A stretch of DNA of 64,000 nt from Bacteroides zoogleoformans (GTDB taxonomy: Bacteria; Bacteroidota; Bacteroidia; Bacteroidales; Bacteroidaceae): positions 434,001 to 498,000 of the forward strand of contig NZ_CP027231.1 in NCBI RefSeq assembly GCF_002998435.1, read 5' to 3'. How positions within the stretch are numbered: position 1 is the stretch's first letter; every line of letters begins with the position of its first letter. The notes below the pieces were generated by a model that did not search any database, was not told the DNA's origin, and worked only from the letters and a program-made list of their open reading frames with translations. Below, piece by piece: positions 10,315 through 19,231 of the stretch. Made by a program: the position numbers and the translations under genes.

Positions 10315-11044
10315 TCAAATCTGGCCACATATAACCAATAATGGTGTATCAGAATGAAAAATCATTTTTCTGGCAATGCCAGGATTGAATAAACGAGAAA
10401 ATATATTTCTTTTATAGGAAGTCAATGTGATGATATCAATATGATTATTCCTTATATAATGCTCTAAATGACTAAGTATATCATCACTTGTCACAATGTC
10501 ATAATGAAATTCTTGTTGCGGATATTGTTTTTGAAAATATTCCTTAATTCCTGCTAACTTAATTTCGGTCCAAGCATCTTTCATTTCTGAAAGGTGAATC
10601 AGAGATATGGAAAAATCAAATGGTTTCAAATAATTAATAAGCGAGTCAAGGGCTATTAAATCACGTTGATCAAAATTTGTGATAAACGCAATTCGCTTAG
10701 CTTCAGTAAATCGTTTGAATGGAATATTTTCAGGAATAGCAACATGCTTTTAAAGAATAACTGGAGAAATCTACCGGAATCAATACTTTATTATTGTTCT
10801 TCTCTATTTGAGGGGTCTTACCTCCTACTACTTCTTCTGACAACCATGATGAACTTTCTGTGATTCTCAAGGCATGAGGTAAGTCACTCTCTTTGATACG
10901 TACACGGACACCTGACGAAACAATCGGCTGTATTTGATTAACATTGTGGATATAGGTTTCTATACCCTCATTTTCAAGCACATTCTTTAAAATCTGTGCT
11001 TTGACATAGGTCAGAATAGCTAATGTAACTAATTTGTCTTCCAT
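10315..11044 (-). pseudogene. DUF2007 / universal stress protein gene broken by internal deletion
   Basis: Two minus-strand reading frames appear to be the ends of one former gene. The 5' part (11044-10730, 104 aa) starts MEDKLVTLAILTYVKAQ, a DUF2007-like signal-transducing domain, then opens a Usp domain (KVLIPVDFSSYSLKAC) and stops at once. In another frame, just past the break, the sequence continues VAIPENIPFKRF, the usual end of a Usp domain, then AKRIAFITNFDQRDLIALDS, the start of a second Usp domain, through to TPLLVICGQI (10315). Roughly 110-120 residues of the first Usp domain are missing and the frame is shifted at about 10735-10750. The intact architecture is known from related Bacteroides proteins; the deletion is inferred. 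Either fragment might still be translated. Confidence 0.8.
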
Positions 11045-11102
11045 GCCTTTTTTAGGGGGGGTAATCAGATCAACCCATTGATATTTTTCTTCCTTGACAA
11101 AT

Positions 11103-11137
11103 AAGAAATCCCAACCGATTTTATCAATTGGGATTCT
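11103..11137 (-). terminator. Terminator-like hairpin after the 91-aa gene
   Basis: An 8-bp perfect stem AATCCCAA/TTGGGATT with a 13-base loop lies 16-50 bases past the stop codon of the gene at 11153-11428 and is followed on the minus strand by a T-rich run. Confidence 0.5.
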
Positions 11138-11152
11138 ATCTACTCCTCTTTC

Positions 11153-11428
11153 TTATACTTGAATGGGTTCTGTTGCATCATTACCCACCTCATCCAATAT
11201 TTTTAAAGCACGTTCCAATACCGTAGTGTCATCAATCATAACTAATCCCCCATCCGGCCCGGGCTCCAAGTGGATTCCAACACTTTTTCCTTCTTTAAAA
11301 TTATGTCCACCGAAGAAATTTCTTACCGTATCAACGTTCAGTCCTAATTCATCGGCAATTCTATGCATGCTTCCGGTGGGTAATGCGTCCTTAATCTTAC
11401 GTAATTCATTAAATGTTATTGTCCTCAT
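11153..11428 (-). CDS. Small helix-turn-helix type protein
   Basis: 91-aa protein of a kind common in Bacteroidales and usually annotated as DNA-binding. Residues 5-40 (FNELRKIKDALPTGSMHRIADELGLN..TVRNFFGG) look like a helix-turn-helix: a helix, a turn at GSM, then a recognition helix. The C-terminal half contains GPDGGLVMIDDTTVLERALKIL, possibly for dimerisation. The regulatory target is unknown. It stands alone between the bat operon and the Usp pseudogene, with hairpins on both sides. Confidence 0.8.
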   Translation of the reverse strand: MRTITFNELRKIKDALPTGSMHRIADELGLNVDTVRNFFGGHNFKEGKSVGIHLEPGPDGGLVMIDDTTVLERALKILDEVGNDATEPIQV

Positions 11429-11486
11429 ATTGATAAATTTAATGGTTAATACTCTTACTCTTTTATTATTACGCTATAAACTTAAG

Positions 11487-11526
11487 GAAAAAAAAAGATA
11501 AAACAAATTATTTCCTTATCTTTTTT
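11487..11526 (-). terminator. Terminator of the bat operon
   Basis: On the minus strand an 11-bp stem (AAAAAAGATAA with its complement) and a 14-base loop are followed directly by a run of T, the layout of a Rho-independent terminator. It is about 100 bases past the batE stop codon. Confidence 0.65.
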
Positions 11527-11624
11527 CAAAAAGCAATCAAATCCTAAAAGAGAATATAATACCCGGTTGATAACCTCAGTGTTTTATCTTGAAAACACTC
11601 AAAGATAGAGGAAAAAAAGAACAA

Positions 11625-12461
11625 TTAAATCCTTTCTATTGAAACATCAGGCACCCACCCTACCTTACCGTCTTCCAGACGAATTTCTTTCCATTCACGC
11701 ATGGAATTATCCTTGATTTCAACCTTGCATCCTTCATGAAGGATAAATAATCCCACACCACTTTCGCTGGGGGTACTACGCACTGTCACACTGGGTACCA
11801 ACACTATGGCATCATTTCGTTCAGTCAATTGACGTTTCTGCTGCGCTGCAAATACATTGCTCAAAACGACCAATATCAACCATACAGATCCGGCAAAGAA
11901 AGCCACTTTTTTCACAATAACCTGCTTTGAGAAAAAAAAGAGACAACATGATATGAGAAAAAGTATAAAAAACACGACTCCCAATTTGGCCCATGCATCT
12001 ACACTGAGCATATTTATCAAAGCCTTAGTCCACACCACAAAAAAGATTTCCGGAACCGAAGCAATCTTATCGACTGTTTTTGCACGTGCTATCTCCAAGT
12101 TGGCACGAATATCGGCATTGCCCGGCTGCAACGACAAAGCACGCTCGTAATTCAAGATTGCTCTGGCTATATTATCTATCTTATAGTAACAGTTCCCTAA
12201 ATTATAATATACTTCGGAAGCTTCACCTTTCTTCAACAGATCCTCATAAATCCGGATGGCAGAAGCATAATCATTCCGTATATAAGCGCTGTCCCCTTTG
12301 GCCTTTGTAATATTGCTTTCTTGGTTTTCTGCTGAAAATTCCGCATGAGAACCAACAGAAAGCGAATCATTGCGAACTTGCAATGTATCTTCTACAGAAT
12401 TCTGACCATAAGCAGCCAAAGCTATCACACAACTAAGAGCTAAAAATAATATCTTGTTCAT
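11625..12461 (-). CDS. batE: Aerotolerance protein BatE (TPR, SH3)
   Basis: Last gene of the bat operon, linked in Bacteroides fragilis to aerotolerance; molecular role unproven. Signal peptide MNKILFLALSCVIALAAYGQ, a TPR block (YYNLGNCYYKIDNIARAI..), two membrane segments around residues 155-195, then a bacterial SH3 domain (VTVRSTPSESGVGLFILHEG..GWVPD). The start is decided by an unusually good Shine-Dalgarno sequence, GGGAGG (12470-12475): it is spaced 8 bases from the ATG at 12461 but only 2 from the in-frame ATG at 12467. It follows batD by 16 bases. Confidence 0.93.
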   Translation of the reverse strand: MNKILFLALSCVIALAAYGQNSVEDTLQVRNDSLSVGSHAEFSAENQESNITKAKGDSAYIRNDYASAIRIYEDLLKKGEASEVYYNLGNCYYKIDNIARAILNYERALSLQPGNADIRANLEIARAKTVDKIASVPEIFFVVWTKALINMLSVDAWAKLGVVFFILFLISCCLFFFSKQVIVKKVAFFAGSVWLILVVLSNVFAAQQKRQLTERNDAIVLVPSVTVRSTPSESGVGLFILHEGCKVEIKDNSMREWKEIRLEDGKVGWVPDVSIERI

Positions 12462-12477
12462 TACCATATCCTCCCGA

Positions 12478-14325
12478 TTAACGTTTGATTGAGTTTTCCA
12501 TTTTACTGATAACCTTCAATGAAGCCGAATAAACCTTATCCATGGCTTGATTGTCATCTCCAGGAGCGAAGCGAACAAACTCACAATCGTTCAATGTCTC
12601 TAAAAATTCATTTATCAGCCCATCATCAACGCCATAGTTACGTAGTTCCTCTTCAATATTATCCCTGGACAAGCGAGAAACCGGAATATTCAACTTATCA
12701 CTGATATACCCCCAAAGAGCCTTCAATACTTCATCATAGAAAGCATCTTTTTTATTGTCAGCCAGTAATTTTCCGGCCTGCTTCATTCGTTTCACAGCAA
12801 CCTTGTTGGCTTTCTTGGTACGCATTCCTGCAACATTCGAATTGGCAGCTATCTGTTTACGATATACAATGAAGAAGATTATAAATATAATGCCCGGTAT
12901 TAAATAAAACAACCAATATATGAAAGAGCCAAAGAAGAAATCTCCTCTTTGAGATAGTTGTACATCGTTTTGTTTAATGAAACGGATATCTTCATTCAGA
13001 ACCTTCAAATCTTCCTTGTTCGTAAAATTAGCAATGGTTTGTTCTGCATTACCTGCTCCCTTTTCCACATTCAGTTCATATTCTTCCGTAGTCGCGGTTT
13101 TATATGAACGAGTATTTATATCGAAATAGCTGAACGATACAGCCGGAATCTTATAGGTTCCGGCATTGCGTGGAATTGCCAAATATTCAATCACTTTACT
13201 GCCGGAAAGTCCAGAATTAATCAGGCGGAACTTATTGTCGACTTTCGGATCATATACTTCAAAATCCTCAGGGAATTTAACTTCGGGATTAGACAGCAAT
13301 TTCAAATTACCGGTACCCGATATAACCAGTTTCACTGTGACCGCATCATTGGTCTTAACCTTGGTACTATTGATGGAAGAAGTTATATTGAATTCTCCTA
13401 CTCCTCCTGAAAAACCTGTCGGTTTACCTGCCGGTAATGATTTTACATCAATTGTCATTTGAGGAGTCAGAATCATTTTTTTCACCTCCACATAATTGCT
13501 CCCTCCATTGAAAAATGCTTCAAAAGGGTCGGATATCTGTGTTCTCTTGGCAATAGAAGCATCGAAACGAGCAGCATCTATCGTCAACTTACCCGATTGT
13601 TGCGGAAACAGCACAAACTGACGATAGATTGTTGTCTGATAGTTTCTGCCTTTATAATGCTCCAGTTCCCATCTTCTATCAGTAGGAAGTTCCACTTCCT
13701 GAGAATGAAATCCCTTAAAATCAGGAAGTTTCACATTATCAAATGTTCTCAAATCGACCAACGTATATATCTTGTATGTCAGCAAGAAAGCTTCTTGCTC
13801 AAACACCGTGGTTTTATCGGCGGTAACAGTAATAAACAAGTCTGTATTCGACACCGATGCTCCCGAAGAAGCACGACCGGCCACTCCTCCACTTTGTTTG
13901 CTACCATTTCCTGATGCGGCATTAGCGGCTTGATCTGCAGGAATAACCCGCACACGTACAGAATTTGATATCAACTGATTACCATCGGCTGTAATGGTTG
14001 CACCCGGAATAGAAAAATTACCTTCCGAAGTAGCCATCAAGATATAAGTAAACGTAATGCTTCCGGTCGAAGTTGTCTGACCATTGATTATCTGCACACT
14101 GCTTTGTTCCGAGCGGCTGGGGCCCATCAATATGTCGAATCCTTTAATCGATGGAGCAGCACGGAAGTCTCTTACTTTCTGTGTAGTCACTGTATACGAC
14201 AGTCTGAACTGGTCTCCTACCGCCACCACATCAGGGGCGGATGCAGTAAATGACACTTTATCATCAGCAAAAAGTTTCACGCTGACTGTTATCAGCACCA
14301 TCCATAAGAAAACTATTTTTCTCAT
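12478..14325 (-). CDS. batD: Oxygen-tolerance protein BatD
   Basis: Membrane-anchored BatD family protein of about 615 aa. Signal peptide MRKIVFLWMVLITVSVKLFA, a long extracytoplasmic part with beta-rich repeats (DKVSFTASAPDVVAVGDQF..), one membrane segment around residues 475-500 (FIYWLFYLIPGIIFIIFFIV), and a cytoplasmic helical tail (AVKRMKQAGKLLADNKKDAF..) that resembles the tail of the gene at 17175-18251. Two upstream in-frame starts exist: 14340, giving five more residues, and 14373, inside batC. I prefer 14325 because AGGAAA precedes it and the signal peptide is then standard. Probably acts with the VWA proteins BatA/BatB at the membrane. Confidence 0.93.
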   Translation of the reverse strand: MRKIVFLWMVLITVSVKLFADDKVSFTASAPDVVAVGDQFRLSYTVTTQKVRDFRAAPSIKGFDILMGPSRSEQSSVQIINGQTTSTGSITFTYILMATSEGNFSIPGATITADGNQLISNSVRVRVIPADQAANAASGNGSKQSGGVAGRASSGASVSNTDLFITVTADKTTVFEQEAFLLTYKIYTLVDLRTFDNVKLPDFKGFHSQEVELPTDRRWELEHYKGRNYQTTIYRQFVLFPQQSGKLTIDAARFDASIAKRTQISDPFEAFFNGGSNYVEVKKMILTPQMTIDVKSLPAGKPTGFSGGVGEFNITSSINSTKVKTNDAVTVKLVISGTGNLKLLSNPEVKFPEDFEVYDPKVDNKFRLINSGLSGSKVIEYLAIPRNAGTYKIPAVSFSYFDINTRSYKTATTEEYELNVEKGAGNAEQTIANFTNKEDLKVLNEDIRFIKQNDVQLSQRGDFFFGSFIYWLFYLIPGIIFIIFFIVYRKQIAANSNVAGMRTKKANKVAVKRMKQAGKLLADNKKDAFYDEVLKALWGYISDKLNIPVSRLSRDNIEEELRNYGVDDGLINEFLETLNDCEFVRFAPGDDNQAMDKVYSASLKVISKMENSIKR

Positions 14326-14347
14326 ATAGAATTTCCTCATAATATTG

Positions 14348-15052
14348 TTACCAATCTTTTTCCAAACGCCCACCTTGAATGACTTGCTGCTTCTTCACCT
14401 TATCCTGCACCTCTTTTTCATCTTGCATAATCGAGTTCAAAAGTTGCTCGGCATTGTCTTTAGACATTTCATTCTCATTCTTCTCCGGTTTAGCAGGTGG
14501 TTGCTGCTGTTGTTCCTGATTCTTATCTTGATTTTGATTCTGCTTTTGCTTTTCCTGTTCTTTCTGTTGCTCGTTTTTATCTTGATTTTGCTCTTGGTTT
14601 TGGTTCTGCTTTTGCTGGTCATTCAGCATCTTCTGAGCCAGTGCAAGGTTGTAGCGTGTTTCATCATCTTTCGGATTGTTACGCAATGACTCCTTATAAG
14701 CTTCGACAGCCTTGGCATAATCTTTCTGTGAATGTAATATGACGCCCATATTATGATAAATCTGCGACAACCTCGACTTATCCTTTTCTAATTTAGTGGC
14801 TGCCACATACTGCTCCATAGCCTCCTTGAGTTTATTCTGATGGGCCAGCGTATTTCCTATATTAAACATGGAAACTGTTGATTTAGGATTCACTTCCAAA
14901 GCTTTTCGATAGTTCACCTCGGCATTTACATACACACTATCTTTAAAAAAGCGGTTCCCCTTGCGAATCAAGTCACGCTCGGCCTTTTGGGCAGAAACAG
15001 AAACCGTTAAGAATAACAAGGAAAATATTCCGATATATTTTTTTTGTAACAT
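14348..15052 (-). CDS. batC: BatC, TPR protein with Gln/Asn/Lys-rich tract
   Basis: 234 aa. Signal peptide MLQKKYIGIFSLLFLTVSVSAQ, then three TPR units (about residues 25-140; e.g. YHNMGVILHSQKDYAKAVEA), then a low-complexity Gln/Asn/Lys/Glu tract at about 145-185 encoded by imperfect CAA/AAA repeats, and a short conserved C-terminus (ENEMSKDNAEQLLNSIMQDE). Its start is 8 bases after the batB stop. It is expected to be periplasmic and to scaffold other Bat proteins; that role is inferred from the TPRs and operon context. Confidence 0.92.
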   Translation of the reverse strand: MLQKKYIGIFSLLFLTVSVSAQKAERDLIRKGNRFFKDSVYVNAEVNYRKALEVNPKSTVSMFNIGNTLAHQNKLKEAMEQYVAATKLEKDKSRLSQIYHNMGVILHSQKDYAKAVEAYKESLRNNPKDDETRYNLALAQKMLNDQQKQNQNQEQNQDKNEQQKEQEKQKQNQNQDKNQEQQQQPPAKPEKNENEMSKDNAEQLLNSIMQDEKEVQDKVKKQQVIQGGRLEKDW

Positions 15053-15060
15053 ACGTATTA

Positions 15061-16089
15061 TTATTTCTTATTGGAGAATAAATGAATATTGCGAAATAAA
15101 GGATTCTTGCGCTCCATTATCAGCATCTCAATCAATAACAACAATAAAATAATCCACGCTATTGCCTGAAACTGTTCATTAAAATCAGTGTAGACTTGCG
15201 TTTCCACATCTGCCTTTGACATTTTATCAAGCTCCCCACTGATTGCCTTTTGAGCCCCGTTTGTGTTGTCCACACGCACATAAATTCCATTCCCCGCTTG
15301 AGCAATCTCCTGACACATCTGCTCATTCAAACGGGTCACGATAACATTGCCATCTCTATCACGGCGATAATCATTCGTTCCCTCCATCGGAATCGGAGCA
15401 CCTTCGGGCATGCCTACTCCCAAAACATTAACCTGAATGCCTTTCTCCGCAGCAACCTTTGCAGCTTCTGCCGCACCACCTTCATGATTTTCACCATCGG
15501 TAATCACAATGATAGCCCGTCCCACTCCCTCTTGTGGAGTGAAACTGCGGGCTGCTAAACTGATAGCAGCTCCAATAGCCGTCCCTTGTTTGGATATCAA
15601 GGAGGGATCTATGGACTCCAAAAACATCTTGGCAGAAATGTAATCGCTCGTGATAGGCAACTGCGTAAATGCATCGCCGGCAAAAACTATCATACCAACC
15701 TTGTCATTCTGCATCTTGTCGACTAATTGCGCCACCAACCGTTTTGCCTTTTGCAAGCGGCTTGGCTGTACATCTTGAGCCAACATCGAGTTAGATATAT
15801 CCAATGCAATCATCACCTCCACTCCCTGACGCTTCACCGTCTCCAGTTTAGAACCGAATTGCGGACGGGCCAGCAGGACTATGAATAATCCGATAGCCCC
15901 AAATGTCAACCAAAATTTTATGTCCGGACGATACTTGGAAACATCGGGCATCAATTGTGCCATCAGTTCCGGGTCGCCAAACTTACGGATGGCTCTCTTC
16001 CTTCGATAATTGGAGTACAAATAGAAAGCCGCCAATAGGGGTAGCAGCAACAATAAGTATAAATATGCAGGTTCTTCCAATCGAAACAT
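15061..16089 (-). CDS. batB: Aerotolerance protein BatB (VWA domain)
   Basis: 342 aa, von Willebrand factor A protein anchored at both ends: N-terminal hydrophobic segments (YLYLLLLLPLLAAFYLY and WLTFGAIGLFIVLLA), a VWA domain with MIDAS motif DISNSM and later TDGENHEGG, and a C-terminal membrane helix (AIAWIILLLLLIEMLIM). The MIDAS residues needed for metal-dependent binding are present. Paralogue of batA immediately upstream (48 bases). Known as part of the B. fragilis aerotolerance operon. Confidence 0.94.
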   Translation of the reverse strand: MFRLEEPAYLYLLLLLPLLAAFYLYSNYRRKRAIRKFGDPELMAQLMPDVSKYRPDIKFWLTFGAIGLFIVLLARPQFGSKLETVKRQGVEVMIALDISNSMLAQDVQPSRLQKAKRLVAQLVDKMQNDKVGMIVFAGDAFTQLPITSDYISAKMFLESIDPSLISKQGTAIGAAISLAARSFTPQEGVGRAIIVITDGENHEGGAAEAAKVAAEKGIQVNVLGVGMPEGAPIPMEGTNDYRRDRDGNVIVTRLNEQMCQEIAQAGNGIYVRVDNTNGAQKAISGELDKMSKADVETQVYTDFNEQFQAIAWIILLLLLIEMLIMERKNPLFRNIHLFSNKK

Positions 16090-16137
16090 CTTCTTACTCT
16101 ATTTTACGATTTACTATTTTACCACTTGTATCTAAAA

Positions 16138-17127
16138 TCATGGAATCTTCTTCAAGATAGAATTACGCAACAAAACCTCCAGCAACAGGCACAAGAAAGC
16201 AACCAATGCAAACCGGCGGAACTCTTCCTTACGCTTGCTGTATTCCTTCACATTCAGTTTTGTCTTTTCCAGTTTATCTATCTCTTCATACACTTCTTTC
16301 AGTTTCGAGTTACTGGTTGCACGGAAATAGTTACCTTCGGTGGTGCCGGCAATCTGCGTCAAAGTCTTCTCATCAATTTCAACCGGCATATTGACATACT
16401 GCACTGTTCCCCCTACCGGATAAGGATAGGGAGCCATGCCATTGCTTCCCACGCCGATGGTATAAACACGAATGCCAAAGCTTTTGGCAATTTCAGCAGC
16501 GGTTAAAGGAGAGATGTCACCTTTATTGTTGACACCATCCGTCAACAGAATAATCACCTTTGATTTGGCTTTGCTATCCTTCAAGCGAGTAACCGCATTG
16601 GCAATTCCCATGCCGATAGCCGTTCCGTCTTCAATCAGCCCACATTTCATATCCTTAAGCAAATTCAACAAAACAGCATGATCTACCGTCAACGGACACT
16701 GTGTAAAACTTTCTCCGGCAAACAAGGTGATGCCGATGTTATCATTCGGACGGCCATTTATGAACTCTGCCGCCACATCTTTGGCTGCTTCCAGCCGGTT
16801 CGGCTTCAAGTCTTCGGCCAACATACTGGTAGAAATATCCATGGCAAGCATAATATCAATGCCTTCAATCTCACTGTTTTGCCAGCTATTGGTAGTTTGT
16901 GGACGCGCCAAAACCAAAATAATCAAAACCAAAGCAATGATGCGCAACACAAACGGCACATGCAGCAAGTAGTTCTTATAGCTTTTGGGAGTATGCGCAT
17001 ATACACGAGCATCTGAAATCTGAAGTGCAGCTTCATTTTTCTTCCGTTTCATGATATACCATACGATATAAGGTATAAGCAACAGCAGCAAAAACAAATA
17101 TTCAATATTGGCGAAAACCATATTCAT
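16138..17127 (-). CDS. batA: Aerotolerance protein BatA (VWA domain)
   Basis: 329 aa with N-terminal membrane helices (YLFLLLLLIPYIVWYIM; FVLRIIALVLIILVLA), a VWA domain carrying MIDAS DISTSM and TDGVNNKGD, and a C-terminal hydrophobic segment (FALVAFLCLLLEVLL). Same architecture as BatB, so the pair probably arose by duplication. MoxR ATPases encoded with VWA proteins often act as chaperones that load or remodel them; that would be the likely relation to the gene at 19232. Confidence 0.94.
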   Translation of the reverse strand: MNMVFANIEYLFLLLLLIPYIVWYIMKRKKNEAALQISDARVYAHTPKSYKNYLLHVPFVLRIIALVLIILVLARPQTTNSWQNSEIEGIDIMLAMDISTSMLAEDLKPNRLEAAKDVAAEFINGRPNDNIGITLFAGESFTQCPLTVDHAVLLNLLKDMKCGLIEDGTAIGMGIANAVTRLKDSKAKSKVIILLTDGVNNKGDISPLTAAEIAKSFGIRVYTIGVGSNGMAPYPYPVGGTVQYVNMPVEIDEKTLTQIAGTTEGNYFRATSNSKLKEVYEEIDKLEKTKLNVKEYSKRKEEFRRFALVAFLCLLLEVLLRNSILKKIP

Positions 17128-17174
17128 TCACTCTTTTAACTATTTACAATTTACGGTGGAGTTACTTTTGTCTG

Positions 17175-18251
17175 CTAAGCAAAGTAGTTATACAACTCCA
17201 GCCCCATATATACTAACGAACCTATAAGCGCGGCAAGCAATGCCGTAATACCCACACCAAGCAGCACCTTGGTACGTAAAGAGCGCTTCTCGATGATAGT
17301 TATTTCAGCAGGTTGCGGTCGGGCATTTTCCTCCTCCTCCTTCGTTTCATTAATAAACTCAATGGCATGAATCAAATTGGCATCATTCTCATTCATCAAT
17401 GGATTGTGCTTGGCAAATTTCACCAAATCGGCAGTCTGAAATAATTCACGCAAATCGAGAATCGCCTCTTTATCTTTTATTTCCAATAGTTTACCTATTA
17501 TTTCAGAAGAAGTCATTTCTAAGGCATTGAAGCCAAAACGATTCTGGATATATGAGCGAAGGGCGTCTGTAAGCTCCGTATAATACTCCTTCGGCTCACC
17601 TTTCTGCCAGACCTTCTCATTTTTGATGCGCTCCATTTCGCGGATTGCCAGTTGATGGGGAGGTAATTTCGGCTCTACTTTTATTTTGCGAATGATGGGC
17701 TTATTATCAAAGAAGCGCTTCAACAGATATACAAACAGCACGCACAAGGGGATGACAAGCACAGCGCAAACTATAAAGCCATACCAATCTTCCCAGACAA
17801 AAGGAGCCTGCATCACTGTTTTAGGTCCGAAAAATTGCTCCGGATTCTCGGGGTCTAAAGGCACATCCACAGAATAGACCTTCAACGCCAACGCTTTGGA
17901 AGCATATTTCTTATTGTCCACCATCACCTCCATGGGTGGCAGGTAATAAAGTGCCGAGTCAAAGGAAGTGACCGTATACTCTTGTGTTATTAATGCCCGC
18001 TTGCCACCATTCAGCAGTTGTGTGTCCGGCTTAGCCACCTCAACAATCTCCACTCCCTTTACCAAAGTATCGGTGTATACCGGAAAGATGGCACGTTTAT
18101 CGGCATCCAATGCAACTTGGAGCTTTATCTTTGCCTGCTCTCCGATAAGAATCTGCAAAGAATCGATAGTAGCATCCACCGTAACGGACTGAGCCGACAC
18201 CCTGCCGGTCAATGCCCCCAGCATTATTATCAGAAATAAATATCTTTTCAT
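17175..18251 (-). CDS. Bat-operon membrane protein, BatD-like
   Basis: 358 aa, no confident family name. Signal peptide MKRYLFLIIMLGALTGRVSAQ, a beta-rich extracytoplasmic part (SVTVDATIDSLQILIGEQAK.., reminiscent of BatD), a membrane helix near residues 165-185 (GFIVCAVLVIPLCVLFVYLL), a cytoplasmic helical part (PPHQLAIREMERIKNEKVWQ) and a second helix at the C-terminus (VLLGVGITALLAALIGSLVY). A longer start at 18275 would overlap the DUF58 gene; 18251 gives a normal signal peptide and an 8-base gap. It sits between DUF58 and batA, so it belongs to the same complex or pathway by context. Confidence 0.85.
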   Translation of the reverse strand: MKRYLFLIIMLGALTGRVSAQSVTVDATIDSLQILIGEQAKIKLQVALDADKRAIFPVYTDTLVKGVEIVEVAKPDTQLLNGGKRALITQEYTVTSFDSALYYLPPMEVMVDNKKYASKALALKVYSVDVPLDPENPEQFFGPKTVMQAPFVWEDWYGFIVCAVLVIPLCVLFVYLLKRFFDNKPIIRKIKVEPKLPPHQLAIREMERIKNEKVWQKGEPKEYYTELTDALRSYIQNRFGFNALEMTSSEIIGKLLEIKDKEAILDLRELFQTADLVKFAKHNPLMNENDANLIHAIEFINETKEEEENARPQPAEITIIEKRSLRTKVLLGVGITALLAALIGSLVYMGLELYNYFA

Positions 18252-18258
18252 TTCTCGA

Positions 18259-19128
18259 TCAATTTCGTTTTGCAAACAAGTTCATCAAAGCTTTGACATA
18301 ATCCTGATCAGTACGCACCGAAACATTATCAACATTACTTTTAGTAAACACTTCGTTCAGTTCCGTCTGCTTACGGAGCCACCATTCGCGATGGGCACGA
18401 CGAACGGCGCGTGAAGATGTATCAATCCATTGTTCATGCCCTGTTTCCGCATCCTTGATTTTCATCAGACCTACGGCAGGCAACTCTTCCACACGCCGGT
18501 CGTAAACCTGAATAGCCACAACATCATGCTTCCGGTTGGCAATAGTCATCGCATTCTTAAAGTTTTCCTGATCAATAAAATCGGATAAAATGAAGGCGGT
18601 ACACCGGCGTTTCATCACATTGGTCAGATACTCCAGTCCAAGATGGATGTTCGTCCGGCGGCTTTCTGCCTGAAAATCCAACAGCTCTCGTATGATATAA
18701 AGTATATGCCTGCGTCCCTTCTTGGGAGGAATAAACTTCTCTATCCGGTCTGAAAAGAAGATAACGCCAATCTTATCGTTGTTCTGAATAGCCGAAAAAG
18801 CAAGAGTTGCGGCAATCTCCGTCACCATATCCTTCTTCATCTGCTTCACCGTTCCGAACTCCAAACTACCCGAAACATCCACCAGCAACATCACGGTCAA
18901 CTCACGCTCTTCCTCAAACACTTTTACATAAGGCTTGTTAAAACGAGCTGTGACATTCCAGTCGATGTCACGTATATCATCGCCGAACTGATATTCGCGC
19001 ACTTCAGAAAAAGCCATTCCCCTACCCTTAAAAGCCGAATGATATTGTCCGGCAAAGATGTTATTGGATAATCCGCGCGTCTTTATTTCAATCTGACGGA
19101 CTTTCTTTAAAAGTTCTGTTGTCTCCAT
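18259..19128 (-). CDS. DUF58 domain protein of the bat operon
   Basis: 289-aa cytosolic protein with the DUF58 signature (GRGMAFSEVREYQFGDDIRDIDW) and a VWA-like fold (LLVDVSGSLEFG with MIDAS-type DVSGS). No membrane segment is visible. DUF58 proteins are regularly encoded next to MoxR ATPases and VWA membrane proteins; the biochemical role is not established. It follows moxR by 103 bases. Confidence 0.93.
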   Translation of the reverse strand: METTELLKKVRQIEIKTRGLSNNIFAGQYHSAFKGRGMAFSEVREYQFGDDIRDIDWNVTARFNKPYVKVFEEERELTVMLLVDVSGSLEFGTVKQMKKDMVTEIAATLAFSAIQNNDKIGVIFFSDRIEKFIPPKKGRRHILYIIRELLDFQAESRRTNIHLGLEYLTNVMKRRCTAFILSDFIDQENFKNAMTIANRKHDVVAIQVYDRRVEELPAVGLMKIKDAETGHEQWIDTSSRAVRRAHREWWLRKQTELNEVFTKSNVDNVSVRTDQDYVKALMNLFAKRN

Positions 19129-19231
19129 TTATTTATACATCTCATTAGCTAAAAACACGAAACCTCCTATCGGAAAGTATTCGCTTTTTCATCCGCACAG
19201 CCTTAGGATTTGGGGCTGTATATCCGTAACA

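Noticed and set aside
14348..14373. A batC-batD overlap with batD starting inside batC (14373)
   Set aside because: Starts at 14340 or 14325 give a normal signal peptide without overlap.
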